A stretch of DNA of 64,000 bases, taken from contig CP136062.1 of NCBI GenBank assembly GCA_032622095.1, positions 155,616,875-155,680,874 on the forward strand, written 5' to 3'. The notes under the pieces were generated by a model that was not told the origin of the DNA, searched no databases, and saw only the letters and a list, made by a program, of their open reading frames with translations. Of the stretch, positions 1 to 12,200 are shown piece by piece. Origin of the DNA: Siphonodentalium dalli. Taxonomy: Eukaryota; Mollusca; Scaphopoda; Gadilida; Siphonodentaliidae. Every line of letters starts with the position of its first letter. Positions within the stretch are counted from its first letter, which is position 1. The position numbers were made by a program, and so were the translations under genes.

Positions 1-737
1 TAAGGGCTTATATCAATGGTGTCGAAGCCAATTCGGGGACTTTATTATTATGTTAAACATAATGTAATTACGATATTCGATTTTTGTTGCGTTATTTAGT
101 GTTGGGTGTGAGATAACATGGTTGATACGGGTTGTTGACAAAATTGTTCAACATGAAAAGACACATTTGAAATTACATATATTCGCTCTTGAATGTGCAT
201 TTACATCATATTTGGTTGTGATAAGGAACTCAATATTAATTTTGTTAACCCCAGCCTTTTCGAGGTCGTTTTTCCTCGCTTATGTGTGACTGTGATAAAA
301 TGGATCTTAAATTCGTCGCATTTCTATGCGAATTGTATTATTCCAATAAATTCGATTCTAGCCTCACAAAAGCTCGGTTCGAATATAATTTAGTGCACTC
401 GGTTGATTACTTTCGTATACATGTGCGACTCATTAGATATCCTCTATGTTTCAAGTTGTTCTTTTGTAGGAAAATTGTTTTGACTTGAAAATCAGGAAGT
501 GGTGTTTTGGAAGAAAGAGTGCCAAATTGCAAAATGGTATCCTCTCTGACAAATGCACAATTGTTTGCGCTCTATAATTACACTAGAGTTGCAGTGAATC
601 CACAATTGTTATGATGCTGCTTTCTTTATGAAATATTTACTTTGTGAATTTGTTTCCATGGCCTCCGATGTTGAAACAAGCTACCTCTGCCCCTCCTTGA
701 CATTCATTTTAACTTTCGAATGTCTCTTTTTTTACAG
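1..737 (+). other. Probable intron 3 of an upstream RGK paralogue (3' part)
   Basis: Noncoding, AT-rich sequence leading into a pyrimidine-rich tract and TTTACAG acceptor at 731-737. It matches 37,030-37,771, which is the 3' part of intron 3 of the central GTPase gene. No other gene signal is seen. Confidence 0.7.
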
Positions 738-949
738 AAGGGAAAAAAGTCGCCCTGTCATACAACTGCAAATTTGTGGAGACATCGACACTCTTCCATC
801 ACAACGTGGATGAGTTGTTGGTCGGTATTCATAAACAAAACTCTTTGCACAACAACGCGCGAACAGGCTCATCAGGGAGGAAGATGAAGGCACTTTTACC
901 ACGCATTTTCAAGAGTAAAGCATCCTGTGAAAATTTGATGAAATTATAA
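738..949 (+). CDS. Last exon of an upstream RGK-family GTPase paralogue (partial gene)
   Basis: After a TTTACAG acceptor the exon enters in phase 1. It reads 69 residues to TAA at 947-949. Seen in it: SYNCKFVETS, containing the G5 box of Ras-like GTPases; HNVDELLVGI, typical of the last helix of the G domain; a basic stretch with RKMK and PRIFKSK; and a C-terminal SCENLMKL with Cys seventh from the end, the C-7 motif of Rad/Rem/Gem/Kir proteins. RGK proteins bind the plasma membrane through the basic tail instead of a lipid CAAX box, and in known cases restrain voltage-gated calcium channels. Exons 1-3 are not in the window to the left. By analogy with the central copy, exon 3 should end about 680 bp before base 1. 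Compared with 37,772-37,980 there are 5 substitutions and one in-frame 3-bp indel. Confidence 0.88.
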
Positions 950-1304
950 TTTATCAGTCACCTGTTCAGCAACATTCAGAGTATGAAATGATGTTATTAT
1001 AACAATTGTTATATATTTATCATCGGTTATGTGAGATCGTGTAGCACGAGTGCTGTGTGGTAATGTGTTATCTTTGTCAGTGTTGAGAAGGAAACATGTA
1101 TACCATTTTAAACAGAGAATACTTGAAGCTAATAACCATATCCTGTCATCCATTTGTAACTCAGATATATTCAAATCGAATTTATTCAAAATCATGGAAT
1201 CATATGTTGTACACTTAGCTGCATATGTATATATAACATAAACGTAGCATATAACGTATGATTATTTTGTAAGTTATGGATAATTATGTATAGTCTGAAA
1301 TAAA
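950..1304 (+). other. 3'UTR and polyadenylation signal of the upstream RGK paralogue
   Basis: AT-rich sequence follows the stop codon. A canonical AATAAA at 1,299-1,304 is conserved at 38,328-38,333 in copy B. No other ORF or repeat is seen. The transcript end would be roughly 15-25 bp further on. Confidence 0.6.
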
Positions 1305-1321
1305 ACTATATATCCATGTAG

Positions 1322-1455
1322 AGCATTATCATCATCACCATTATCACCGTTGTCATCATCATGGTCATTATCGTAATCATCATAACTGCTATCTGTTATC
1401 ACAATCAACATCAACATCATCGCCGGCATCATCATATTCATCGCCGTCGTCTTAA
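1322..1455 (+). repeat. Imperfect ATC/TCA trinucleotide microsatellite
   Basis: Dense run of ATC, CATCAT, TCATCATCA and CACCATTATCACC triplets. The copy B counterpart (38,350-38,482) is a few bases shorter within a CAACATCAACATCATC stretch, which fits replication slippage. Confidence 0.85.
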
Positions 1456-1689
1456 GTAATCACCACCAATTGTTTGGATTATATGAGCATTGACGGTTAA
1501 CTATTTCGGTCGTAAATATATCTACACGCGCTTCCATTCATCAAACGACGTGAATTCCGTTACTAATTCCTTATTGATCATTCGGCAAAATCCGAGAACG
1601 GTGGGAAATTAACTCTCATTCGTAAGCGGCCAACGGGGCCGAACACAATTAGGATCAGCTTTCAAAAAGTGGCCTGAAAATGAGTTACC
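1456..1689. other. Unremarkable spacer
   Basis: AT-rich spacer between the microsatellite and the satellite. Nothing supported. Confidence 0.5.
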
Positions 1690-4600
1690 GCTCTGGTCTG
1701 TCAGGAAAATTTCGGGACCGGATGACTCGGAACTTTAACCAGGACAGGCGTGTTGGGACCCTAAAGGGACGGGACAGTAATTCTAGCTGGACCCGGGCCG
1801 TGGCTATTAATCTAACCGCGGGCGGGACAAATCGGTACCCTAACCCTAACCGGGGCGGGACGCGACTCTAACATTAACTGGGACGCGACCTTAGGCCTAA
1901 TCCTAACCGGGACGGCATCTTAACCCTAACACTGAACAGCACGACGCGGTATCCTAACCCTGACCGGACGGGACCATAAGTTGTATGTGGGTGTTCGGAA
2001 CGGATTGTAACTTAACCATAACCGAACCTGGGCCCTACCCCGGAGCGAAACGGCGCGGGGCCCCAACCTTAACCCAGACTGGACGAGACCGTAATTCTAG
2101 CTGGACCGTGACTCATAGTTCTAACCGCGGACGGAACAAGTCGGGATCCTAACCGGGGCGGGACGAAACCCTAACTCTAACCGGGACGGGAAATAAAGCA
2201 TAAACATAACACTAACGGCAGCTTAACTCTAAGACTGAACAGGCCTAGTCCGACCGGACGGGACCATAACCTTTATGTTGGGGTCGGAGTGACTGTAACT
2301 TTAACCCTAACCGGATCGGGGCCCTATCCAGGAACTGAACGGGGCGGGGCCCTAAGCCAGGCAGGACGGGACCTTGACCCAACCCTGACGGGACATTAAC
2401 ACTGGCTACACCAATAACCCTAAACCTAAACGGCACTGGACGGCTCTGAACGGGAATTTAACCCTAGCCCTAACCGAGACGGGACCATAACGCTAACCGT
2501 TAGGGGAACCCAATACTAACCGGGACGTGACCCCTGACCCTAACCTATTCGGGACGGGAGCTTAACCCTAACTCTAACCGGGACGGTTGGAACCTAACAC
2601 TAACAATACTCGTAACCTGATGGTGGATCCGGATGGTCCGTACATCGGACGGGACGAGCCGGGACCATAACAAGGAAGAGAAGGGACCATAGGACTGTAC
2701 CCTATCTCTAACCGGAACCCTAACCCTACCCCGGGGCGGAAGTCAGGGGAGGGACGTTAAAACTAATCATAACCATAACCGGGACGGCACCAGTCGGGGG
2801 CAATAACAATAACTGAAAAGAGGCCTTAAGCCTAACCACAAAGGGGACGGGACCTAAACCTTAATACGGACCAGAACGGGAGGTTAACATAACTACAACC
2901 GGGACTGGTGCTAAACCCTAACCCGTACCGGACGGGCGGGATTCTAATTTGGATGTGGTGGTTCGGAACGGTACTGTAACATAATCATGTCGGGGGTCTG
3001 ACACGGAAATTAATTGGGCGGGACCCAAACACTAACAGGACGGGGCCTATGCCCCAACCCTGACCGTGACGGGACCTCAACCCTTGGCAAAACCATAACC
3101 CAAACCCTAAAGGGACTGGACGGTTCGGGCGGGAACTTAAACACAACACAACTAACCTGGTCAGGGCCCTATCACTAACCGGTACGGAGCCTTAAACATA
3201 ACCTTGGCGGGAGTTTAACCCTATCTGGTACGGGATGTTACTACAGTACTAACTGACAACAATCGTTACCTGGCGGGTAAACCCGACCGCGGACGGGACG
3301 AATCGGGACCCTAACCAGGACGGCACCCTAATATAACCTTTAACTGAACGTAACTGGTTGGAACGGGACCTTAACACTAAACGTAATAATAAAACTGGAC
3401 GGGGCCAGAGGACCTGACGTTAACACTAACCATAACCGGGACTGTACGGCTCTGGGCTGGAATTTCATAATAACCATAACTGGGACGGGACCAGTCGGGA
3501 CCCTAACACTAACCTGGACTGGACCTTTGTCCGATTCCTAACTCGAACTTGGACGGGACCTTGAGCCTAACCCATAACCGGGAAGGGACGGGACCACAAC
3601 AAGGGCGGTATCCTAACAGTAGCAAGAACTGGACGGATTGGAACGGGACCTTAACCCTAACCATTACCCTAAACCGGGACCAGTGTCATGGGACGTCCGG
3701 GACGTTAACACTAACCTTAACGATAACCCTAACCGGGACTGGACGGCTCTGAACTGGAAATTCACCAGAACCTGACTGCGACGAGACCAGTCGGATTCCT
3801 AACACTAACCGGGACTCGACCTTAGAGCCATATCCCTAACTCTAACTTGGACGAAACATTGAACCTAACCTTAACCGGGACGGGAGCTTAACCCTGACAA
3901 TAACCGGGGAGGTACCCCAAGATGGACGTGGCGGGATGGGACCTTAACTCTAACCCTAACCGGACGGGACGAGTCGGGAAACTAACCCGGGATGGAGAGA
4001 GACACTAACCCTACCAGAGTATGACCCTAACCATAACTGTGACTGGACGGCTCGGGAATGTAAATTAGGCCTAACACTAACCCTAACTGGGACGGACCCT
4101 ACCACTAACCGAAACGTTACGGTACCTTAAACCAACACCCAACTCAAACCGTGGCGGATGGGGCTGGACCTTAAGCCTAACCTAATTATGAGTGGACCCT
4201 GACTCGAACCGCGACATGGTCTTAACCTTAGCTCTAACCGGGAGGGGACCGTAACACTATCCGAGATGTGACGGGACCGTAAACCGAGCCCTAACTCTAA
4301 GCATGACTCGACATTAAAACTAACTCTAGCTAATCCGGGGAGGATGGGACCCAACCCTAATCGGGACGGAACCGTAACCCTAATTCTAACAGGTACGGGA
4401 CTCTAACCCTTACAGGACGGGATGTAAACCTTAACCCTAACTGGTACTTGACCTTAAACCTAACTCTAAGCCGAACCGTGTAGGGACGGGCCCTTAACCA
4501 TAACTCTAACCGGGGCGGGACCTTTAGGTTCCCCTACCCAACCGCGGCGGTGTGTGCCGGCCCTTAATCCTACACTAATCCGAATGCCAGCGGGAGGACA

Positions 4601-4860
4601 TTAAACCTATCTCTAATCCGAATCGGGGCGGGACGGGACCTTAACACTACCCATAACCGGGACGGGGCTGGACCCACACACTGACCGTAATCGGCACGGG
4701 ACGATAAGGGCCGTGACGGGACCCTAGTATAACAGGGATAGATCGAGATGGGACCTTTACACTATAGCACTAATCATAAACGGGACAGGACGGGGCGGAT
4801 CCTAACCCTAACTGGGACGGGACCCTAACCATAACCGGGATGGACGGGATGGGACAGCGG
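1690..4860 (+). repeat. Degenerate telomere-like satellite (CCCTAACC / GGGACGGGAC)
   Basis: About 3.2 kb in which CCCTAA-type hexamers, usually as ACCCTAACC or ACTCTAACC, alternate with GC-rich GGGACGGGACC blocks. The unit is roughly 20-30 bp but is irregular and heavily mutated. CCCTAA is the complement of the animal telomere repeat TTAGGG. Base composition changes sharply to GC-rich relative to both flanks. Short ORFs here are by-products of the repeat. Inference: an interstitial minisatellite derived from or seeded by telomere-like repeats, not a functioning telomere. Confidence 0.9.
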
Positions 4861-5340
4861 GCGCGGGTAGTGACGATAACGGGGCGCGCGGGCGGAGCAA
4901 CTCGTAGTTGTGTTGGTTGGGGCGTCACTGTACGTCTGTTTTCGACCAATTGGCACTGATGTTCTAATTTTTTCGGTCCAAATTATCGCCCCATGCACTT
5001 TCACTTCAATGTTCCAGACCGAGCATAGCAGCAACTCATATTCGGAAACTTTTTGAAACTCGATCCAAATTTACTTCGGCTAAATCGAATTCTATCCAGC
5101 TATTATTTACATATACTTCTGAACACCTGATATATACATATTTTTTGTTTTGAACTATCAACGTTAGCGTTGTTAAAGTAATGAGAGCGGGTCTCAAGTT
5201 ACAAAGAGGACATACTAATAACGCTGTCAATGGCTACCGTGTTAAACCTGTTTACCCTGGAAGCCTATAACATTGTAGAGGTCGGTTGTTTATTATGACA
5301 TCAAGGTGAACATATCCATACTGCACATGGCGTCACTTTA
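4861..5340. other. Spacer right of the satellite, no supported gene
   Basis: A short GC-rich edge (GGGGCGCGCGGGCGG near 4,880) passes into AT-rich DNA. A minus-strand reading frame at about 4,825-5,034 is largely shared with copy B, but a 1-bp indel shifts it and no family is recognised. Confidence 0.4.
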
Positions 5341-6000
5341 TATTGCAACCAGTCTTTTCGCTTGCTTCTTGAATTAACGAACAGCAGAGGAATATCTGCT
5401 GGTTGCTTTCATGTTTTCATTTCAATTCAATATGTTGGGACGTTTGTACACCCGCAATCCGATATTTGACTAAGAGATGATTATTATTTTGCGTAGAAGT
5501 ACAATTTAGTTTTATCTTATCGAATATGCCATTTCATTTTATGCCATTGTCTGATTTATTTGATTTATATTCGTGAATAATCCTGTGTCTTTCAATTGTT
5601 CTTGGCTGATAGCGATTCACGTGATTAGATTCATATATCTGTATGTGGCTCATGTTATCGTTTCTACATTGTGTATCATGGTTTTGCATGCTTCAATATA
5701 TACTGGTTAATTTATTTTGGCTTTTATGTGTTAATTTCATTTCATTCGAGTCTTTTGTATCGTACATAAATTGCCCACAACTCGATATTTGGCCAAGCGA
5801 TTATTCAACTTTTGCATAGAAGTAAACTTTATTTTTTGAAAATATCATTTTATCATGACATTCACTGATTTGTATGATTGTTATTCATGCGCTCTAAATA
5901 ATCCTGTCACTTCCAATTGTCGATTCGTGATCTTGAATCACGTGATCATATTCATATATTTGGCGATTGCTCAAGCCGATGTTCTATGTTTTCACGTTTA
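5340..6000 (+). repeat. Two diverged tandem copies of a ~325 bp repeat
   Basis: About 5,340-5,665 and 5,680-6,000 align by eye. Shared anchors in order: TGGTT...TTTCATTTC, CGATATTTG, TTGC.TAGAAGTA, ATAATCCTGT, TTCCAATTG-like, and CACGTGAT followed by ATTCATATAT. The two are much more diverged from each other than copy A is from copy B (41,990-42,660), so the local duplication is older. Confidence 0.65.
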
Positions 6001-7640
6001 CTACACATAGCGATTACGCAGACCAATGTTCTACATGTACGTTGTAATGTGTATTACATTATGTTGATTGTGTTCATGGTATACATTGTCCCGAATGTCC
6101 TTAACCAGACACCACATGTAAGCGAAAAATAAATTTGTCGGATCGGAATAATGGACTTTGTCTCACTTACTCCCTATGCATGGAAATTGCTTTAATAGGC
6201 ATCAAACCAGTGACATTACATAACTACGGTCTTTACTTATTGTATACAAATTAATAGAAGTTCAGTAAAAATAACTATAATTTGATTAAGTCTCTTTAAT
6301 CCGTGTTATCGAAGAAAATATATCGTCAAATGTATAGCGTATTGGGGTACTATTACTTGTACAACCACTTATCTCACATATATCCTAGATTCGTTTCGTT
6401 TGCAACTGATGGTAAATTGTGTTCTTAGTATTTTGTTGAAAGGTAACTGATATGTATACTGTTGATACGTGCGGTTCCAGCTGGAATATACGCACCCCTG
6501 ATCAAGACTTAGTGGTCCTGCTAATGTGATGTGATGTGATGCTGGTGGTCTCTGCTGAATTGCTATAATGCGATTCGGGCGAACTGATGCTGTTAAGACA
6601 AAGTACCGTTATTTTTCAAATGTTGTCATTTTCTGGGTGTATGGCTAATACGAGCGGTTTGGAATAAGACCAGTGCATGTTTGGAACATAACAAAACATA
6701 GACATTTTGAACAAATATAATAATGGCTGCTCTGGTGTTTGCAAAACGATGTGAATTGCCATCTTGCTATAGTCGATTTGCCACAACTAGTACAACCAAT
6801 ATAAACATATCTCGCAATATATATGTGTTGGAATGTTTGATACACACAATGGCTTTTCATATTGCAGATTTTCCGAACGCCGCACAAACGACAATTTTAG
6901 AACAAATAACGTACATGTTCTTAACAGCGTAAATTTGCCATGACAGCATCTTAGCAATTCAACAGGGCCCACCAGCATCGCATCACATTGGCGGGACCAG
7001 TTGACCAGTTGTGATACTGTAATAGGATGAAACTTTAATGGTCTGACTGTATTTGTGTTCGAGGGTACGCCAATACATGGGATTCGTTAATCAAATAATT
7101 TATTATTGCGACAGTTCTTTAATCTTAGTGTTCGATATTCCGAGAGTTCGATACTTAAGAATTTACAGCGACGTGGACATGAATAACAGTCGGGCCTCAT
7201 CAACATAAAATAAATGTTCCCTGAGGCATCACCATGCGCAAAAGAATCCCACCGGTATCAAATTTAAACACCATACATACATTTGGGAACAGACAATTAA
7301 CACACGCGTATATATAATTGCGTAAATGATACACAAATATCCAAATGTTTGTCTTTGTCGTGTCTTATACATGTATGTTACAACATATGTGACTTATTGG
7401 TGCTCTATATAAAAATTCACGTACATGCACGTGCGTGAGCGACACATACACGTGTAATAATTTAACGCGATGCTGAAACGGATGCCAGCTTCCGTATGTG
7501 AGGAAACTACATGCTATTATGAAAGCTAGCGCGACCTACATGTATATTTACATATTCGCGACTTTCGGACTATCGAATAATCGTAATATCTAACTATCTG
7601 ACAAACGAACTGCCTAATTTTTTCGTCATTTGACAAATAT
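6001..7640. other. AT-rich region without supported genes
   Basis: No conserved frame on either strand. A GTGAT pentamer run near 6,525-6,540 has one more unit than copy B (about 43,170-43,180). Confidence 0.5.
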
Positions 7641-8960
7641 ACAACATTCTTATTTGAGAATAAGTGGGACAGTTGAAGCACAGGTCCACAGATCAAAGAT
7701 TTACTCCACCCCCAATAATACTTAATCCCATAGAAATGTATTCAACTTGGCGGGGCCTAATTTTTATTTATTTTTTTCACTAAAAAAACAGGTTCAAAAT
7801 AGAAAACAAATATTTTTGTTACATAAAGGCCTCATATATACGTAGAAATATATTTTCTTACTCATCAATTTGATGTATCCCGTGTAAAAACATGGTCCAG
7901 AAAAGCTCCTGTTATGAGCACAGGTCTGACGGAAACCGGCTGTTGAAATCCCTCGATCGAGATGGAGTCCGCTCAACTCGGTCAAAGAGCCGGATTTTGA
8001 CCACACCGACTTGTGCTTCAAAAACGCACTAAACGGTAAGTAGAATATATATATTATACATAATTAGAAGCGGAATCACGGCATCATATCTCTCGTATTT
8101 ATTGAAATAATCAGTTTCATAAAACCGGAAGCAAATTTAAATTGTCCAAAACAAGCCATTTTGTAAGTAAGCTGATATGACGTAACACTAATTTGTCATT
8201 GGCCCAATATAAATCAAATATATAACGAAGAAGTAATGTACATACGCTCTAAATATTTACGAAGTTATATTCTTGTCCATGTGTATGTTTTCAAATCGGC
8301 ATTCGTGTTAATTCAATCTTTATCTATTTTCATTTTTTATAAATACATATTGTGTTGCATAGAATTATAAATAGTACTCACGGCAGACTCGCATAAAATG
8401 GCTGGTTTTGGAAAATTTATATTTGCTTCCGAATTCATGAATCTGATTTTTTTCAATAAATACGAGAGATACGATGACGTGATGTGGCCAGATTGGTTTG
8501 GGTGTGTCAGTAATTAATTCCGCTTCTAATGATGTATAATATATATATTTTACTTAACGTTGAGAGTTTTTGAAGCGCAAGTCGGTGTAAAAATCCGACT
8601 CGCTGACCCAGTTTAGCGGGCACCATCTAGAACGAGTGATTTTAGCAGTCGGTTTGCTCCAGACCTGTGCTCATATCCGGAGTTTTTCTGAACCAATTTT
8701 ACACGGCATACTTAAAATTGAAGAGTAATAAAATATCTTTCTACCTATATATGAAGCATTTATGTTGCTAACATTATTTTTGTGTGTTTTGAACCTGTTT
8801 GTGGACTTTGAAAAAGTTATAACAAATTAGGGCCGTCCGCGTTCGATACCTTTCTATTATAGGAAGAATATAGGGGCGGGGCATTTTTGTTTTTGTTCTG
8901 GCGACCTGTGAGTTAAAGATGCCCAAATTTGATAAAATACAAAATACACCTAATGTGACA
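7640..8960. repeat. Long imperfect palindrome / fold-back element
   Basis: The left arm (about 7,640-8,165) reads as the reverse complement of the right arm (about 8,395-8,960), with a spacer of about 230 bp. Clear pairs include CAGGTTCAAAA at 7,789 with TTTTGAACCTG ending at 8,797; GAGCACAGGTC near 7,917 with GACCTGTGCTC near 8,670; AATACGAGAGATA in both orientations near 8,095 and 8,460; and GGAAGCAAAT near 8,130 with ATTTGCTTCC near 8,422. The arms weaken outward. No transposase and no certain target-site duplication is seen. It could be a non-autonomous fold-back/MITE-like element. It lies just beyond the C-terminal end of the Helitron gene. Confidence 0.85.
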
Positions 8961-9224
8961 AAATACACAAAATTTGACAAAAACAAATCTTTGGCAACAT
9001 AAGCATGGACGCTATCATAGACGATATTGGAATGTTTGCTAGACTGACCACAGTCAAACGTGCTAAAAAGTTGCTCTTTTGAAATTCGACATTTGGCCAT
9101 CAATACTTCATAATGATAATGCAGGGTTCGTTGTGCCATTCATTTTCGTGTATACAAACTGTGCATTTGAAGGTTGTTTGCTGTCAAACCGTCAGGGCAT
9201 CTTTAAGTCATCGCTAGCAACGAT

Positions 9225-12200
9225 AGATGTCCTCACAAAACCTAAGTATACACAATGATGCGAGTCTTCCCAGTAGGAGCGTGGACGAACAAAGTACGAG
9301 GAGTTCCAACTCTAGAACATCCTACATACAGTTGTCCATGCGAAAATTAAGACAGTTGTAAACAAACAACAAATACAGTTTGGCCTTGAGACTGATTAAT
9401 TGAAATGGCATAGCTCAATTTTTGATTTTAGTTTCTTAAACCGAAACGGAATGTCAGATGGTATGGGGGTGTGCATGGCATAAACACATATTCTCCCTTA
9501 CCACAGCCAGGCAGAATAGTAGCCACAATGACATGCGCCAATAGCTTAGTGACCACCAGCCGTGTTCCGTTGAAAATGTTGCGCAGACGCATGGTTTTGC
9601 TCCTGCTTTCAGCCAAATATTGTGAAGAGGAAGACATGGTGGCTCTAATAAATTCAATTATGTGCGATAGGTGACAACCTCTGATGAATCTGTAACAACG
9701 TCAACTGATGTGTAGGAATGGGAGCTCCCGGGCATTTCATTAACACGTTTGTTGTTGATGCTGTTCAGTCACAGACATTGGCGCAATAATTGCAAGTTTA
9801 CATAGACAAGTAATGTTTTGATAGTGGTCGCGTAGGCTTGAGAATACACGTGAAACAGGGAAGGATCCACACACCATCATCGTCTAAAAACACTTTAGTT
9901 TCTCTAAGTTGTTGTAATGTTCGAGCGAACTGTGCGAAAGCTCGTTCCCATGGAGTTGTGCTCGCAGCGATTTATGGTTAACATGGTGCCGCAACGAAGA
10001 AGACTTCACGCAAGCCTGGTTCCGTCAGCTTTCGTCCCCCTGGTAATGACTGGTAAAGTTTGCCTAAAGTCACCAGACAACATGACAGTGAGTCTCCCCA
10101 TTTATGGATTTGTATCCCGTACGTCTTTTAATGTTATGTCAATTGCCTCCAATGCTCTGGTATGTGCCACTGTGCATTCATCCCATACAATCATGTGTCA
10201 CGTTCTGAAAAATTGCGCAAGTCCGGAAGTTTTGGAAATGTTGCAAACCGGAGCATCATTGGTGACCAAGTCCAAAGACAACTTAAAGGCAGAATGAGCT
10301 GTGGCAGCATTACCCTACGAAGCAGCATGTTCGTGACGAAGTTTCCCCAGTTCCAGCAGGTGCATCGTGAAAACATATTCCTCCAGTATGAGATTGCACT
10401 CGACCGATGGTGGAATATGCTACCCTTTATTCGTGTACAAGTTTTTTTTTTCATTTTCATTAATGTATCCGACCAAAGAATCGATGTCGTTGAATGTTTG
10501 CCGTAATATCTCGTTGTCAGAATGTTCAGCTCGGTTCAGTTTGATGCCGACCAAGCGTATGCAGTCCTTTTCCTCGCATAGCAATAACCCTGTCTTCTAT
10601 ATCTATTAATGCGACAATGAAGACCTCATCACTGTAGGCACTTTCCATTTCCGGGTATCTTAATTCATCCCGTTATTGGTATAGTATTAAAGGATCACAA
10701 ACTTCACATGTTTTGAGGATAATTGCAGAGAATTCGGAGGCTTGTTGCTGAATGTGATGCCGAAGCTTTCATTAAAGTTGCATCCCATTTGGTATCGTCT
10801 TCGAGCAGTTCGCGCTTAACGCATGCTTCTCGGTAAGTAGCGCATACGTCGCCATCCTCAATCCGGAGATCTGCAAACGAAGTTGGACAACTGACTTCAC
10901 GTAGGAGTAGTCTTTAAAAAAAACATGAATGTTGGTTGGGATGGACGGTGTGTACTCCATAAAGCAGTATCAAGTCTAATATCAGCATGATTGTCTAGAG
11001 CACCTCAGTTTCTTCAAGTTCATCTGTTGTTACACCACGTGTAGTTGGGTGGTATTGGGTTATAAAACAACGTTTGTGCAAAGGAATCTTCTTGACACAG
11101 TTGAAAGAAACCCGTCAGTATAGTATCTCACGGTGATATTGCTGCGTTATCGGTGGGTAGAATAAACCCGCTGACCATTTTCCAACTGGACAGCAAGTTG
11201 TTGGATGGCAGGATGTCGTTCGTGGATTGGAAATCCAGATATCCTCCACAAAGCTTCATTGCTGCTTATATATCGGCCCATCGGGTATTGGGTAACTTCA
11301 TCGTGGACATCTTGCTGAAGTGCATGCATAGCAGCATCCGATGTTTTGTTGTCGCCTTCGAGCAATTCGCGCTTAACACATGTTTCTCGATAAGTAACAC
11401 AGACGATGCCATCCACAGTCCGGTGATCTGCAAAAACGTGGGAGGTGGGACCCTTGACTTCATGTAGTAGTCTTAAAAGGAAACATTCATGTTGGCTGGA
11501 ATGGACGGTGTATAATCTCCCTATAGCAGTGTCGTGTCTAATTAGAGCATTGTATTCTACAACAGAACCTCGTTTTCTTCTATTCCATCTGTTGTTACGC
11601 TACGTGCAATAGGATTGTACCTGGTGATAAAACAACGTTTGTGCCAAGGAATCTTCCTGACACAGTGCTATTGCCTGATTTGCAGCATTATCGGCGGTAA
11701 AATAAACCCGCTGACCATTTTCCAAATGGACAGCAAACTGTTAGATGCCATGATGTTGTTAGTGGACTAAAATTTCAAATATCCCATAAAACCTTCATTG
11801 TTGTGTATATATCTGATTGCTTTTAAACCACCGTCTCCAGGTCTCCTTCGCATGTAAGAAGGATACTCATCCTCGGCTGTTTTAGTCTCCAGAATAAACG
11901 ATTCGCGGTACCGTTTCTTGCACTTATTGTCTTCCATGCACGGTGATTTGTGTTTATTGGAATTGAATGGACCGTGTACCATTATTTTGTGTCTCGACAA
12001 TGTCGAAGAGCCATCTGTCTGTTGCAGGATATGGAAGCTCTGCCGATATGATGGTTTCAAGCTGGTTGGATTGAATTTTGGTGATGAGCCAAATCAAAAT
12101 ATGCGCATGCGGCAACGAATTATATGGTGGACTTTTGGCACCGCACTGGTCCGGCAATTTGGGACTTTGTCATGAGGTCCATTACTTTCAGTACTAGGTG

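Noticed and set aside
1690-4860. A chromosome end (true telomere)
   Set aside because: The hexamers are irregular, interrupted by GC-rich blocks and flanked by unique sequence on both sides, and the block occurs twice.
7789-8797. Autonomous DNA transposon with terminal inverted repeats
   Set aside because: There is no transposase frame in the 230-bp spacer and no convincing target-site duplication at the CAGGTT ends; similarity also extends beyond them.
8774-9139. 121-codon minus-strand frame as a gene (and 45,411-45,782)
   Set aside because: It overlaps the outer palindrome arm and the region after the Helitron stop, matches no family, and the copy B version differs by indels inside the frame.
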